From: an uncultured Eubacteriales bacterium
GTDB lineage: Bacteria > Bacillota > Clostridia > Oscillospirales > CAG-272
Direction: 5' to 3'
Length of the DNA stretch: 27,576 bases
NCBI GenBank assembly: GCA_900547725.1
Contig: URHR01000021.1
Coordinates: forward strand, 1-27,576
Made by a program: the position numbers and the translations under genes. The notes beneath the pieces are model-generated. The model made no database searches, was not told where the DNA came from, and saw only the letters and a list, made by a program, of their open reading frames with translations. Below are positions 7,137 to 15,300 of this stretch, piece after piece. Each line of letters opens with the position of its first letter. Positions within the stretch are counted from its first letter, which is position 1.

Positions 7137-8795
7137 ATGACGAAGCTGTTTCGATTCCGGGCCGCCGATTTTTCGGACGGACGGAATACCACGCCCGCAG
7201 TGGTTGCCGCATTGGCGGAACTGAGTCCCTCCGGCGGCGCGAAACTGGTGTTTGAACAGGGGATCTATCATTTTGATACAGACGGTGCGCGCGAGCGGTT
7301 CTGCGCGGTCAGCAACAACAACTGCGGAGTCAAGCAGATTGTGTTTCTGTTGGAGCGGATGCGGAATCTGACGGTGGACGGCGGCGGTTCGGTGTTCGTT
7401 TTCCACGGCAAGGCGTTTCCGTTTGCGGCGGTTGCCTGCAAAGGACTGACATTGGAGAACATCGTGTTTGACCGCGCCCTGCCGCCCGTTGCGGAGCTGC
7501 GGTTTCGCGATCTTACCGACGACGGTTTTTTTATGGAGATCGACCGAGCCAAAACGCCTTACCGCGTGGAGAACGGCGACATTGTTTTCCCGCGCGAGGG
7601 CTGGGAACTCCGCTCCGACGAGCGGATGATGCCGCTGCACAGGATCGAGCCGTTTGGCGTGCAGTATCTTTTTACCGCGCATTGCCGCGATCAGCGAAAA
7701 AATCTGCCCGCGCCGATCTGCGACGTTTCTGCAGAAGAGGCGGACGGGGGAATCCGATTCCGCTATCTTTCGGGAACTCCGTCCGGGCTTCGGATGCGGG
7801 AGGGCGAGCACGGGCTGACCATTGTGGAGGGCGGACGCGATCTGGATGTGATCTGGCTCTGCGACAGCGAAGATACAACGGTTCGGAATATCACCGTTCG
7901 TCGCGGATGCGGAATGGGCGTGATTGCGCAGACCTGCGAAAACATTGAAATCGACCGTTTCCGCACCGATTCCGCATATCACGGGGCGGCATTTTCTCTC
8001 ACCGCCGACGCGCTTCACTTTGTCAATTGCAACGGCTTGATCGAAATCCATGACTGCCTGATTGAGAACACCATGGACGACGCCGTGAATGTCCATGGAA
8101 TCTATACCGAGCTGGAGTCCGCGGAAAAGGGTGCGCTCCGGGTGCGGCTGAAGCATCACGAGCAAAAGGGCGTGAACGTTTACCGCGCGGGGGATCGGTT
8201 ACATCTGATCGACCCCGCTTCCATGGAAATCGTATCGGAATTCCGCGTATCGGAAACCGCGTTTGATGGGGACGGGCTTACCGCCATCCGTATTGCGGGA
8301 GAATTTCTCTTCGGCGAGGCGGCGGCGCGCGCGGGGTGTTTTGTCGAAAATCCCGGGCGGATGCCGGATGTGCACGTTTGGAAGAATCGTTTTTTCCATT
8401 TCCCGAATCTTCGCATTTCGGGTGGCGGGAAGCTGTTGATTGAGGATAACGGGATGGAGTGCGGCTGTTCGGCGCTGACGGTGACCGATCTGGCGCAATA
8501 TTGGTTTGAGTCCGGGCGCGTCCGCGATCTGGTGTTCCGGCGAAACCGGATGAAGGATTGCAACGCTTTGGGGGGCAGCGCGTTCATCCGCGTATCGGTT
8601 TCGGGATTCCGGGATGCGGAAACGCCGAAAATTCACGGCCGTGTGGAAATCAGCGATAACACGTTCCACGGTGTGACGAACGCCGCGATCCGCATGGCGG
8701 GGGTTCGGAATCCGATTCTGCGGGGAAACCGTGCGGATGCGGAAAAGCTTCTGATCGACGGAACGGAATCCGTTTTCGGAGACGGATTACAATAG
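7137..8795 (+). CDS. GH110-like right-handed beta-helix glycosidase (putative alpha-galactosidase)
   Basis: 552 aa. GH110 enzymes remove alpha-1,3-linked galactose, for example from blood group B antigens. This protein shows a beta-helix pattern throughout: repeated Asn/Asp-capped short strands such as NLTVDGGGS, LTLENIVFD, TTVRNITVRRGCGMGV and IEIHDCLIENTMDDAVNVHG. The last of these (DDAVNVHG near residues 313-320) matches the acidic motif I associate with GH110. There is no signal peptide, so it would act inside the cell on imported sugars, unlike the secreted Bacteroides enzymes. The ATG at 7137 has AGGAG nine bases upstream, supplied by the tandem repeat. A polysaccharide-lyase-type beta-helix is the main alternative. 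Confidence 0.7.
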   Translation: MTKLFRFRAADFSDGRNTTPAVVAALAELSPSGGAKLVFEQGIYHFDTDGARERFCAVSNNNCGVKQIVFLLERMRNLTVDGGGSVFVFHGKAFPFAAVACKGLTLENIVFDRALPPVAELRFRDLTDDGFFMEIDRAKTPYRVENGDIVFPREGWELRSDERMMPLHRIEPFGVQYLFTAHCRDQRKNLPAPICDVSAEEADGGIRFRYLSGTPSGLRMREGEHGLTIVEGGRDLDVIWLCDSEDTTVRNITVRRGCGMGVIAQTCENIEIDRFRTDSAYHGAAFSLTADALHFVNCNGLIEIHDCLIENTMDDAVNVHGIYTELESAEKGALRVRLKHHEQKGVNVYRAGDRLHLIDPASMEIVSEFRVSETAFDGDGLTAIRIAGEFLFGEAAARAGCFVENPGRMPDVHVWKNRFFHFPNLRISGGGKLLIEDNGMECGCSALTVTDLAQYWFESGRVRDLVFRRNRMKDCNALGGSAFIRVSVSGFRDAETPKIHGRVEISDNTFHGVTNAAIRMAGVRNPILRGNRADAEKLLIDGTESVFGDGLQ

Positions 8796-8811
8796 CGGGG
8801 ACAGACTGCGG

Positions 8812-8829
8812 AGCGATCGGATCGCTTTT
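8812..8829 (+). terminator. Weak possible terminator after the GH110-like gene
   Basis: A short stem AGCGA / TCGCT with loop TCGGA is followed by four T. This is marginal. The rest of 8796-9001 holds nothing I recognise. Confidence 0.3.
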
Positions 8830-9001
8830 GCGGCTTGCCCTTTTTTATGGACAATATTTAGCATTTTTTCGACGGTTACAACATGGAAACGCTTTTGCGA
8901 ATCTGATGGCTTGGCATGGTCAATACAGACAAAAAATAACTTCCCGTTTTGTTGCTGTGGACGTTTTTTTGTTTCCGGGCGGGATGGATAGGAAAACGCT
9001 C

Positions 9002-9030
9002 TTGACAATTCTTTTGATTTTTGATAGAAT
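9002..9030 (+). promoter_or_regulatory. Promoter for the AraC-sensor gene
   Basis: TTGACA (9002-9007), 17 bases, TAGAAT (9025-9030), 35 bases ahead of the start codon. Confidence 0.82.
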
Positions 9031-9065
9031 GGATGTGTCAATTTTTGATGATTTGGGAGGGCGCT

Positions 9066-9497
9066 ATGTTTTACGAATTGACGCATTCTCTGAATCCGAG
9101 CGATCTGCAATTCAACGAGGGAGACCGCCTGTCTTTTCCGTCGCATCTGCACGGTTCTTTTGAATTTATCGTGATTACGAGCGGGGAGTGCACCGTTACG
9201 GTGGATAAGAAGGTGTACCGCGTCACGCCGGAGGCGGCGGTTCTGGTTTTTCCGAATCAGGTGCATTCCATGGAATCTCCCATCCCAAACACGTTTTTCT
9301 CCTGCATCTTTTCGTCCGGGTATGTCAAGGCATTCAGCGAATTTGCCTACCAGAATCTGCCCGTGAGCAATCTGTTTACGCTTCCGCAGGATCTGCTTGA
9401 CGATTTGCGGACTCTGCGGCGGGAGGATCGGTTGGTGCACATCAAGAGCACGCTTTACCGTTTGGTGGATTGCTTCGACCGGACGGCGGAATATTGA
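9066..9497 (+). CDS. AraC-type cupin sensor domain without a DNA-binding domain
   Basis: 143 aa. This matches the N-terminal ligand-binding cupin of AraC-family regulators: SFPSHLHGSFEFIVITSGE, then VDKKVYRVTPEAAVLVFPNQVHS, the usual (P/S)xHxHxxxE...G and pPnxxH pattern. AraC regulators are normally about 280 aa with two helix-turn-helix motifs after the cupin. Here the frame stops with TGA at 9495-9497, exactly where the linker and DNA-binding domain should follow, and no such domain is encoded downstream in any frame I checked. GGGAGG lies five bases before the ATG. It is either a decayed regulator or a stand-alone sensor cupin. The intact promoter and start argue that it is still expressed. 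Confidence 0.75.
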   Translation: MFYELTHSLNPSDLQFNEGDRLSFPSHLHGSFEFIVITSGECTVTVDKKVYRVTPEAAVLVFPNQVHSMESPIPNTFFSCIFSSGYVKAFSEFAYQNLPVSNLFTLPQDLLDDLRTLRREDRLVHIKSTLYRLVDCFDRTAEY

Positions 9498-9501
9498 CAC
9501 C

Positions 9502-9675
9502 ATGGACATCGGCGCGCACCGGAAGTTCATCGGCAAGTGCGACAGCTCGTACCTCTGCCGCGACTGCATTGCAAAACATCTCGGGTGGACAAGAGAGACT
9601 TTGGACGAATGGATTCTCAAATTCCGACGGAACGGATGCCTGCTCTTTCCGCCGCTTGACCCAGACGGCAAATAA
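9502..9675 (+). CDS. Small Cys-motif protein, probable zinc-binding
   Basis: 57 aa. The pattern C13-x5-C19-x2-C22 with a further Cys at 46 (KCDSSYLCRDCIAKHLG ... FRRNGCLLF) resembles a short conserved protein I have seen in Clostridia; I know no function. The start codon lies four bases after the stop of the AraC-sensor gene, so it is likely translationally coupled; only a weak GGCGGA precedes it. A terminator follows directly, so the two genes form a small unit. Confidence 0.62.
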   Translation: MDIGAHRKFIGKCDSSYLCRDCIAKHLGWTRETLDEWILKFRRNGCLLFPPLDPDGK

Positions 9676-9677
9676 GA

Positions 9678-9713
9678 AAATCGGGATTGCCCGGATGCGG
9701 GCGATCCCGATTT
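9678..9713 (+). terminator. Intrinsic terminator
   Basis: AAATCGGGATTGCCCG pairs with CGGGCGATCCCGATTT (one T-G wobble) around GATG, followed by a T-rich stretch. It lies directly after the Cys-motif gene. Confidence 0.85.
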
Positions 9714-9750
9714 CTGTTTTCCGTTCCGAATTTCGGATAAAATATTCCGC

Positions 9751-9767
9751 TTTACATGAACTTTACA
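9751..9767 (+). promoter_or_regulatory. Pho-box-like direct repeat upstream of the phosphate transporter gene
   Basis: TTTACA-TGAAC-TTTACA gives two copies of TTTACA with an 11-base period, matching the TT(A/T)ACA-N5 arrangement bound by the PhoP/PhoB response regulator in Gram-positive bacteria. It sits upstream of a promoter with a good -10 but a poor -35, as expected for an activator-dependent promoter. Confidence 0.62.
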
Positions 9768-9799
9768 GTATTATGATAGTAAGCCTTACGTAAAAAAGC

Positions 9800-9805
9800 T
9801 ATAAT
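9800..9805 (+). promoter_or_regulatory. -10 box of the Na/Pi cotransporter gene
   Basis: A perfect TATAAT. The position 17 bases upstream (9777-9782, TAGTAA) is a poor -35, in contrast to every other promoter in the window. Confidence 0.65.
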
Positions 9806-9874
9806 AAAATTGTAAAGCGGCTGTCTGCGGGCGGCTTTTGAAAAATCGCTTTCAAAAAGAGAGGAGAAAAGCGG

Positions 9875-11617
9875 ATGGACGTCTTTCACTTTTTAACCAT
9901 GCTCGGGGGGCTTTGCCTGTTTTTGTTCGGTATGAGCCTGATGGGACAGGCTCTGGAGCGCCGCGCGGGGCGCGGTTTGAAAAGCGTGCTCGGAAAACTG
10001 ACGGGCAGCAAAGTACGGGGGCTTCTGACGGGGCTCGGGGTAACGGCAATCATTCAGAGTTCCTCGGCAACCACGGTCATGGTGGTCGGCTTCGTCAACT
10101 CGGGGCTGATGAGCCTGCGGCAATCCATCTATGTGATTATGGGCGCGAACGTCGGAACGACCGTTACGGCGTGGATTCTGAGCCTTGCGGGCATTGACAG
10201 CGGCAGCGTTTGGGTTCAGCTGTTGAAACCGTCCTCGTTTACTCCGATCCTCGCGCTTGCGGGCATTGTGCTGTATATGTTCTGCAAGAAGGACAAGAAG
10301 AAGGACACAGGCATGATTCTGCTCGGTTTTGCAACGCTGATGTTCGGCATGGAGACCATGTCGGGCGCGGTGTCGGGGCTGAAGGATGTTCCTGCTTTCC
10401 GCGAACTTTTCCTGCTGTTCTCCAACCCGCTTCTCGGCGTGGCGGTCGGCGCGGTTCTGACCGCAATCATCCAGTCCAGTTCTGCGTCCGTCGGTATTTT
10501 GCAGGCGTTGGCTTCCACCGGAGCGGTTTCCTACGGCGCGGCAGTTCCGATCATCATGGGACAGAATATCGGCACTTGCGTTACGGCGCTGATCTCCTCG
10601 GTCGGAGCGAACAAGAACGCCAAGCGGGCGGCGTTGGTTCATCTTTCCTTCAATATCATCGGAACGGCGGTCTGGCTGGCAGTGTTCTGCATTGTGAAGG
10701 CGATTTTCGCGCCGATGCTTCTGAACGAATCGGCTACGCTGATGGGAATTGCCGTGATTCATACCGTTTTCAATCTGCTGTGCACGCTTCTGATGCTGCC
10801 GATGGGCGGTTTTCTGGAAAAAATGGTCTGCCGCCTCATTCCGGATTCCAAGGAGAAGGAAGAGCAGACCGAACTGGACGAGCGTCTGCTGACCACCCCC
10901 TCGCTCGCATTGGCGCAGAGCCGTCGGGTTGCCGAAAAGATGGCGGATTGCGCGGTGACGGCGCTGAAACAGTCGCTGACTGCCGTGACCTCGTATTCGC
11001 CCGCCGTCGCGGATGAAATTCGGGAAGCGGAGCGCCGCTGTGACAAATACGAGGACGAATTGGGAACATATCTGATTCAGGTCAGCTCCGCCAAACTCGG
11101 GCAGGAGGAGAGCGAAGAGGCAACCGCCCTGCTGAAGGTCATCGGCGACTATGAACGCATTTCGGATCATGCGGTGAACGTGTTGGAATCGGCTGAGGAA
11201 CTGCGGGATAAGAAGCTTTCGCTGACGGCGGACGCCTTGCGGGAGTACGGCGTGATGGCAAAGGCGGTGGACGAGGTTCTGACGCTTTCCGAGACTGCCT
11301 TCGTGCAGTCGGATTCCGAAGCCGCAACCAAGGTAGAACCGCTCGAACAGGTGATCGACGTGTTGAAGGACAGGCTTCGCACCAACCATATTCTCCGGAT
11401 GCAGGAGGGAAAATGTTCGGCGGAGGTCGGGTTTGTCTGGTCGGATCTGCTGACCAATCTGGAGCGCGTCAGCGACCACTGCTCCAACGTTGCGGGCTGT
11501 GTGATCGACCGCGCCGAGCATAACCTGAACCTGCACGAAACCCTGCGCCGCGCAAGAAACGACGACGGCGCGTTCGACGAAGCGTATCGGAAATACGCGA
11601 AGGAATACAGCGTGTAA
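9875..11617 (+). CDS. Na/Pi cotransporter family protein with C-terminal PhoU-like domain
   Basis: 580 aa. It imports phosphate with sodium across the cytoplasmic membrane. The membrane part (residues 1 to about 320) contains the family's inverted repeat, seen as two QSSSA motifs: AIIQSSSATTVMVVGFVNSG near residue 60 and AIIQSSSASVGILQALASTG near residue 200, each followed by a GxNxGT segment (GANVGTT and GQNIGTC). Residues from about 345 on are helical and PhoU-like (ERISDHAVNVLESA and LERVSDHCSNVAG), a usual fusion in this family. AGAGGAGA lies upstream of the ATG at 9875. The Pho-box-like repeat at 9751-9767 suggests induction by phosphate limitation. It forms a single-gene unit with terminators on both sides. 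Confidence 0.93.
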   Translation: MDVFHFLTMLGGLCLFLFGMSLMGQALERRAGRGLKSVLGKLTGSKVRGLLTGLGVTAIIQSSSATTVMVVGFVNSGLMSLRQSIYVIMGANVGTTVTAWILSLAGIDSGSVWVQLLKPSSFTPILALAGIVLYMFCKKDKKKDTGMILLGFATLMFGMETMSGAVSGLKDVPAFRELFLLFSNPLLGVAVGAVLTAIIQSSSASVGILQALASTGAVSYGAAVPIIMGQNIGTCVTALISSVGANKNAKRAALVHLSFNIIGTAVWLAVFCIVKAIFAPMLLNESATLMGIAVIHTVFNLLCTLLMLPMGGFLEKMVCRLIPDSKEKEEQTELDERLLTTPSLALAQSRRVAEKMADCAVTALKQSLTAVTSYSPAVADEIREAERRCDKYEDELGTYLIQVSSAKLGQEESEEATALLKVIGDYERISDHAVNVLESAEELRDKKLSLTADALREYGVMAKAVDEVLTLSETAFVQSDSEAATKVEPLEQVIDVLKDRLRTNHILRMQEGKCSAEVGFVWSDLLTNLERVSDHCSNVAGCVIDRAEHNLNLHETLRRARNDDGAFDEAYRKYAKEYSV

Positions 11618-11628
11618 AACAAAGCGAA

Positions 11629-11657
11629 AAGCACTTGCGTCACGCAAGTGTTTTTTT
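11629..11657 (+). terminator. Intrinsic terminator after the Na/Pi cotransporter gene
   Basis: The stem CACTTGCG / CGCAAGTG with a short loop is followed by seven T. Confidence 0.88.
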
Positions 11658-11878
11658 GTAACCGTGGACATGATGGACTATAAAATTCCATCTTACAGTA
11701 TACCATTGCCGCAGAAAGAAAACAAGTGCGCCAAGCAGGGGAAAATATGAAAAAACACGGTTTTTGCGCCCATGGGTAAAGGACATCTGCTGCCGCAACG
11801 CAACCGCGTGGTTCGGGGTTGCGGACGGATATTGCCGCTTTGAATTCTGAAATCCGGAATCTATTTTTGCGTTTTCTC
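11658..11878. other. Non-coding stretch without assigned content
   Basis: I see no gene here. Arms CCGCAAC (11793-11799) and GTTGCGG (11818-11824) enclose an inner AACC-GCGT-GGTT stem, forming an imperfect 32-base hairpin of unknown role. The next annotated element is the promoter of the cobalamin riboswitch. Confidence 0.4.
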
Positions 11879-11907
11879 TTGCAATCGGAAGAAAAATATG
11901 GTATACT
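11879..11907 (+). promoter_or_regulatory. Promoter of the cobalamin-riboswitch operon
   Basis: TTGCAA (11879-11884), 17 bases, TATACT (11902-11907). Transcription would begin about 15-20 bases before the riboswitch. Confidence 0.78.
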
Positions 11908-11929
11908 AAGCTGAAAACAGAATAGCGTA

Positions 11930-12105
11930 GGAAAGATACGGTTTGAAAAGTTGTGAACTGAGTAGATGAAAAGGAAATCCGGTTCAAATCCGGAACAACC
12001 GCCATTACTGTATTTGACATGAGCGTACCGACGGGGGAGACTGTGCCCGCGTATGCTTTTGTGGGGCTACCCACATCATAAGTCAGGATACCGCCGTGCC
12101 TTTCC
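11930..12105 (+). promoter_or_regulatory. Cobalamin (adenosylcobalamin-type) riboswitch aptamer
   Basis: The conserved core is readable: AAGGAAATCCGGTTCAAATC corresponds to the AAGGGAA...GGTGaAAtCC block, ACCGCCATTACTGT to the CCCGCnACTGT block, and AAGTCAGGATACCGCC (from about 12080) is the B12 box. The outer stem can close with GGAAAG (11930-11935) against CTTTCC (12100-12105). Class members bind a cobalamin and usually switch genes off when it is plentiful. A terminator hairpin 90 bases downstream makes transcriptional control likely. Confidence 0.9.
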
Positions 12106-12194
12106 GGTTTGCCATGCCTTGGTGTGATGCGTGCGACCGATGATCCGGACAGGATTTTGCGGTATGCGCATTTTCCTCACGGCTTCGGTCAGAA

Positions 12195-12227
12195 GCGTCT
12201 CCGCCTGCGTGGCGGAGGCGCTTTTTT
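12195..12227 (+). terminator. Riboswitch expression-platform terminator
   Basis: AGCGTCTCCGCC pairs with GGCGGAGGCGCT (one T-G wobble) around TGCGT and is followed by six T. It lies between the aptamer and the first gene, so cobalamin-bound RNA should terminate here. The remaining 138 bases before the first gene contain nothing else I recognise. Confidence 0.86.
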
Positions 12228-12365
12228 CGGGAAGGGGGATCGATTGTTTTGGCAATCCGATGGGAGCATAGCCCGGGCGGGGGACTTGCCGTCGGTGCGG
12301 AATACGGTGCGGGGAAAACCCGCGTAACAAACTGATTTCCACATCTTGGAAGGGAGAAAACAAAA

Positions 12366-15300
12366 ATGAAACGAAGAATCAAACAACTGCTTGCGTGGCT
12401 TCTGGCTCTGGCGCTGATGCTGTCCGTCGTTCCGCTTGCGGTGATGGCGGGTGCGGAGGAGACCGATACGGTGATTGCAAGCTATGAGGATCTTATGGCA
12501 TTTGCGGACGCCGTGCGGGACGGGGACACCTTCGAGGGGCGAACCGTGACTCTGACGGTCAACGTTTACCTCGGCGGCGAGAGCAATCCGTGGACGGCAA
12601 TCGGCACGTCTGCGACTCCGTTCAGGGGAATCTTTGACGGCGGCTACCATGTTGTCAGCGGGCTGTATTCGTCGGTCGGCTTCTTTGGCAATGTCAACGG
12701 CGGAACGGTGAAAAATCTGGTTGTGCGCGGCGAGGTCAAAGGCAGTTCCAATGTTGCGGGCGTGGTTGGCAAGCTGACCGCAGGAACGGTGCGGAACTGC
12801 GGCAACGAAGCGGATGTCTCAGGCGGAGCAAATGTCGGCGGCGTGGTCGGTTCGGTCAACGGCAATTGCACGGTCAGCGGATGCTACAACAAAGGCGCTG
12901 TGACCGGAACAACCGGCTACATCGGCGGCGTGACGGGTCAGCATTGGCGCGCGGGCGTTGTGGAGAATTGCTACAATGCCGGAACTGTGACAGGACCTGC
13001 AACGGTCGGCGGCGTGACGGGCGGTCACAAGGCAGCCTCTCCCGTGCTGAACAACTGCTACAACGCGGGCAAGATGGTTGATTCCGCAGGGAGCGGGAAC
13101 AATATCGGCGCGGTTCTCGGTGCAAGTCGCGGGAGCAATACCAACTGTTACTATATCAGGGAAACCGGAACTGACAGCAAGTCCGGCGTAACCGAAGCGG
13201 AAACCCTGACCGCCGCAATGCTTGGCGACGCGTTTGCGGACGGCGAGAACCTGCCCGTGCTGGCATGGGAAGCTTCGGTCTGCACCGATTCGCCCGTTCG
13301 CCCCGCGTTCGCGGAGGGGAGCGAACGCTCGGCTCAGCTTGCCGCGTATATCAGGGCGGCAGTAAAGAGCGCAAAGACCAAAGGCGGCATCGGCGGCAGT
13401 CTGCTCGGCGATGAAAAATATCTTTCGGGCGTAAGTTCCACCGCAACCGACTGGATGGCGCTTGCAATGGGACGGTTCGGTTATTCGGACGATGCCTATG
13501 TCTACATGATTGATGACGGGACAGGCTATACCGATTACCTTGCCGCAATGCGCACTTACATTGAACAGACCTACGCGGCAAACAACGGGGTTCTGCACAG
13601 CGTGAAGGCAACCGAGTGGCATCGCGCGGTCGTTGCGATCGCGGCGCTTGGCGGAGATCCGACGAATTTCGGCACTTATAACGGTCAGCCCATCAACCTG
13701 ATTGCGGACGGAAGCTACAACTGCGCGCTCCGCGAAGGACCGGGAACGCAGGGGCTGAACGGGTGGATCTGGGGTCTGATCGCAATGGATACGGTTCGCG
13801 CGGAAGTCCCGGAGAACGCGAAATATCCGCGCGCAAGGTTCATTACCGAAATTCTGCGGATGCAGCTGACCGACGGCGTGAACGGCAACGCCTTTGGCGG
13901 TTGGGTTCTCGGCGGATACGGCACGCAGTCCGACGTGGATATGACGGCAATGGCGATTCAGGCGCTGGCGCCCTACTACAACGACGATACGGTTTACACC
14001 TACACCAACGGGAACAGTGAAACCGAAGTTTCTGCAACCGTCCGCGAATGCGTGGACGCGGCGTTGGACGTGTTGGGCAAAAAACAGAACGAAAACGGCG
14101 GCTATACCTCGTGGGGAACGGACAATGCGGAAAGCGTTGCGCAGGTGATTGTTGCGCTCTGCTCACTCGGCATTGACCCGGTGAAGGACGAACGGTTTGT
14201 AACGGCGGAGGGCAAGACCCTGCTTGACGGTCTGCTTGCTTTCCGGTTGCCCGAGGGCGGCTTCTGCCACACGGCGGGCGGCGGTTGGAACTCTATGGCA
14301 AACGACCAGTCAACCTACGCGTTGGTTTCCTATTGGCGGTTTGAAAACCGTCTGCGCGCGCTGTACGATATGCGCGGAGAGATGACCGGGACGGACAGCG
14401 AGGCGGTTGCGGCGGCGGAGACCGCCATTGCCGCGGCAAAAGATCCCATGGCGGCAGGGTATAAGGCAGGACTGAAGGCGGCGCTTGCAGCCTGCCGCGC
14501 AGTGCCCGAGGCGGAGCGGCGATATATCCGTGGGTATGCGGCGCTTGCCGAGGCGATTGCAACGGTTGGCGGAGAGGCGGAGCTGGATACCGACAAGCCG
14601 TTTGCCGTTTCCGTCTCGGTTACGAAAGCGCCCGACAGGATCCGTTACACCGAGGGCGACGGTTTCGATCCGACGGGACTGGTGATAACGGCAACCTACA
14701 GCGACGGACGCACCGAACCGGTGACGGACTACCGCCTGTCCGCCCCCGAAAAACTGACGGTTGCGGATACGACGGTAACGGTCTTTTACGGGGCGCTCCG
14801 CACGTCGTTTGCCATCGAGGTGACCGAGCGGACGCCTTGGGGCGGTAGCGGCACGGCGGAAGATCCTTATCGGATCGGCACGGCGGAGGAACTGGCGGCG
14901 CTTGGCGAAAAGGTCGCAAAAGGAAACCCGTACACCGACGTGACCTTTGTCCTGACGGCGAATATCGACCTGAGCGATTACCCGGACTGGAAGCCGATCG
15001 GAAAGGATTCCGCACAGTTTGACGGTATTTTTGACGGTCGGGGCTATGCAATCGACAACCTGTATTCCAAAAACGGCGGTCTGTTCGGAACGGTCTGCGC
15101 GAACGCGGTCATCCGAAATGTCGGCGTTGCAAGCGGACAGATCGGCTCGGAGAATCTGTCCTTCATGGGCGCGATTGCAAAATGGAGCAACGGCGCGGAC
15201 TTCATCAACTGTTGGAACGGCGCGGACATCCTTTGCAGCGGATGGAGCGGCGGCATTGTCGGCACGGTGCGCGACGGCGGAGAGAGCGTCATCAAGGGGT

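Noticed and set aside
12600..13180. Repeated short motifs as a possible CRISPR or DNA repeat array
   Set aside because: The repetition is at the protein level (GLUG-like NCYNAGTVTG units) with diverged DNA and no constant repeat-spacer structure.
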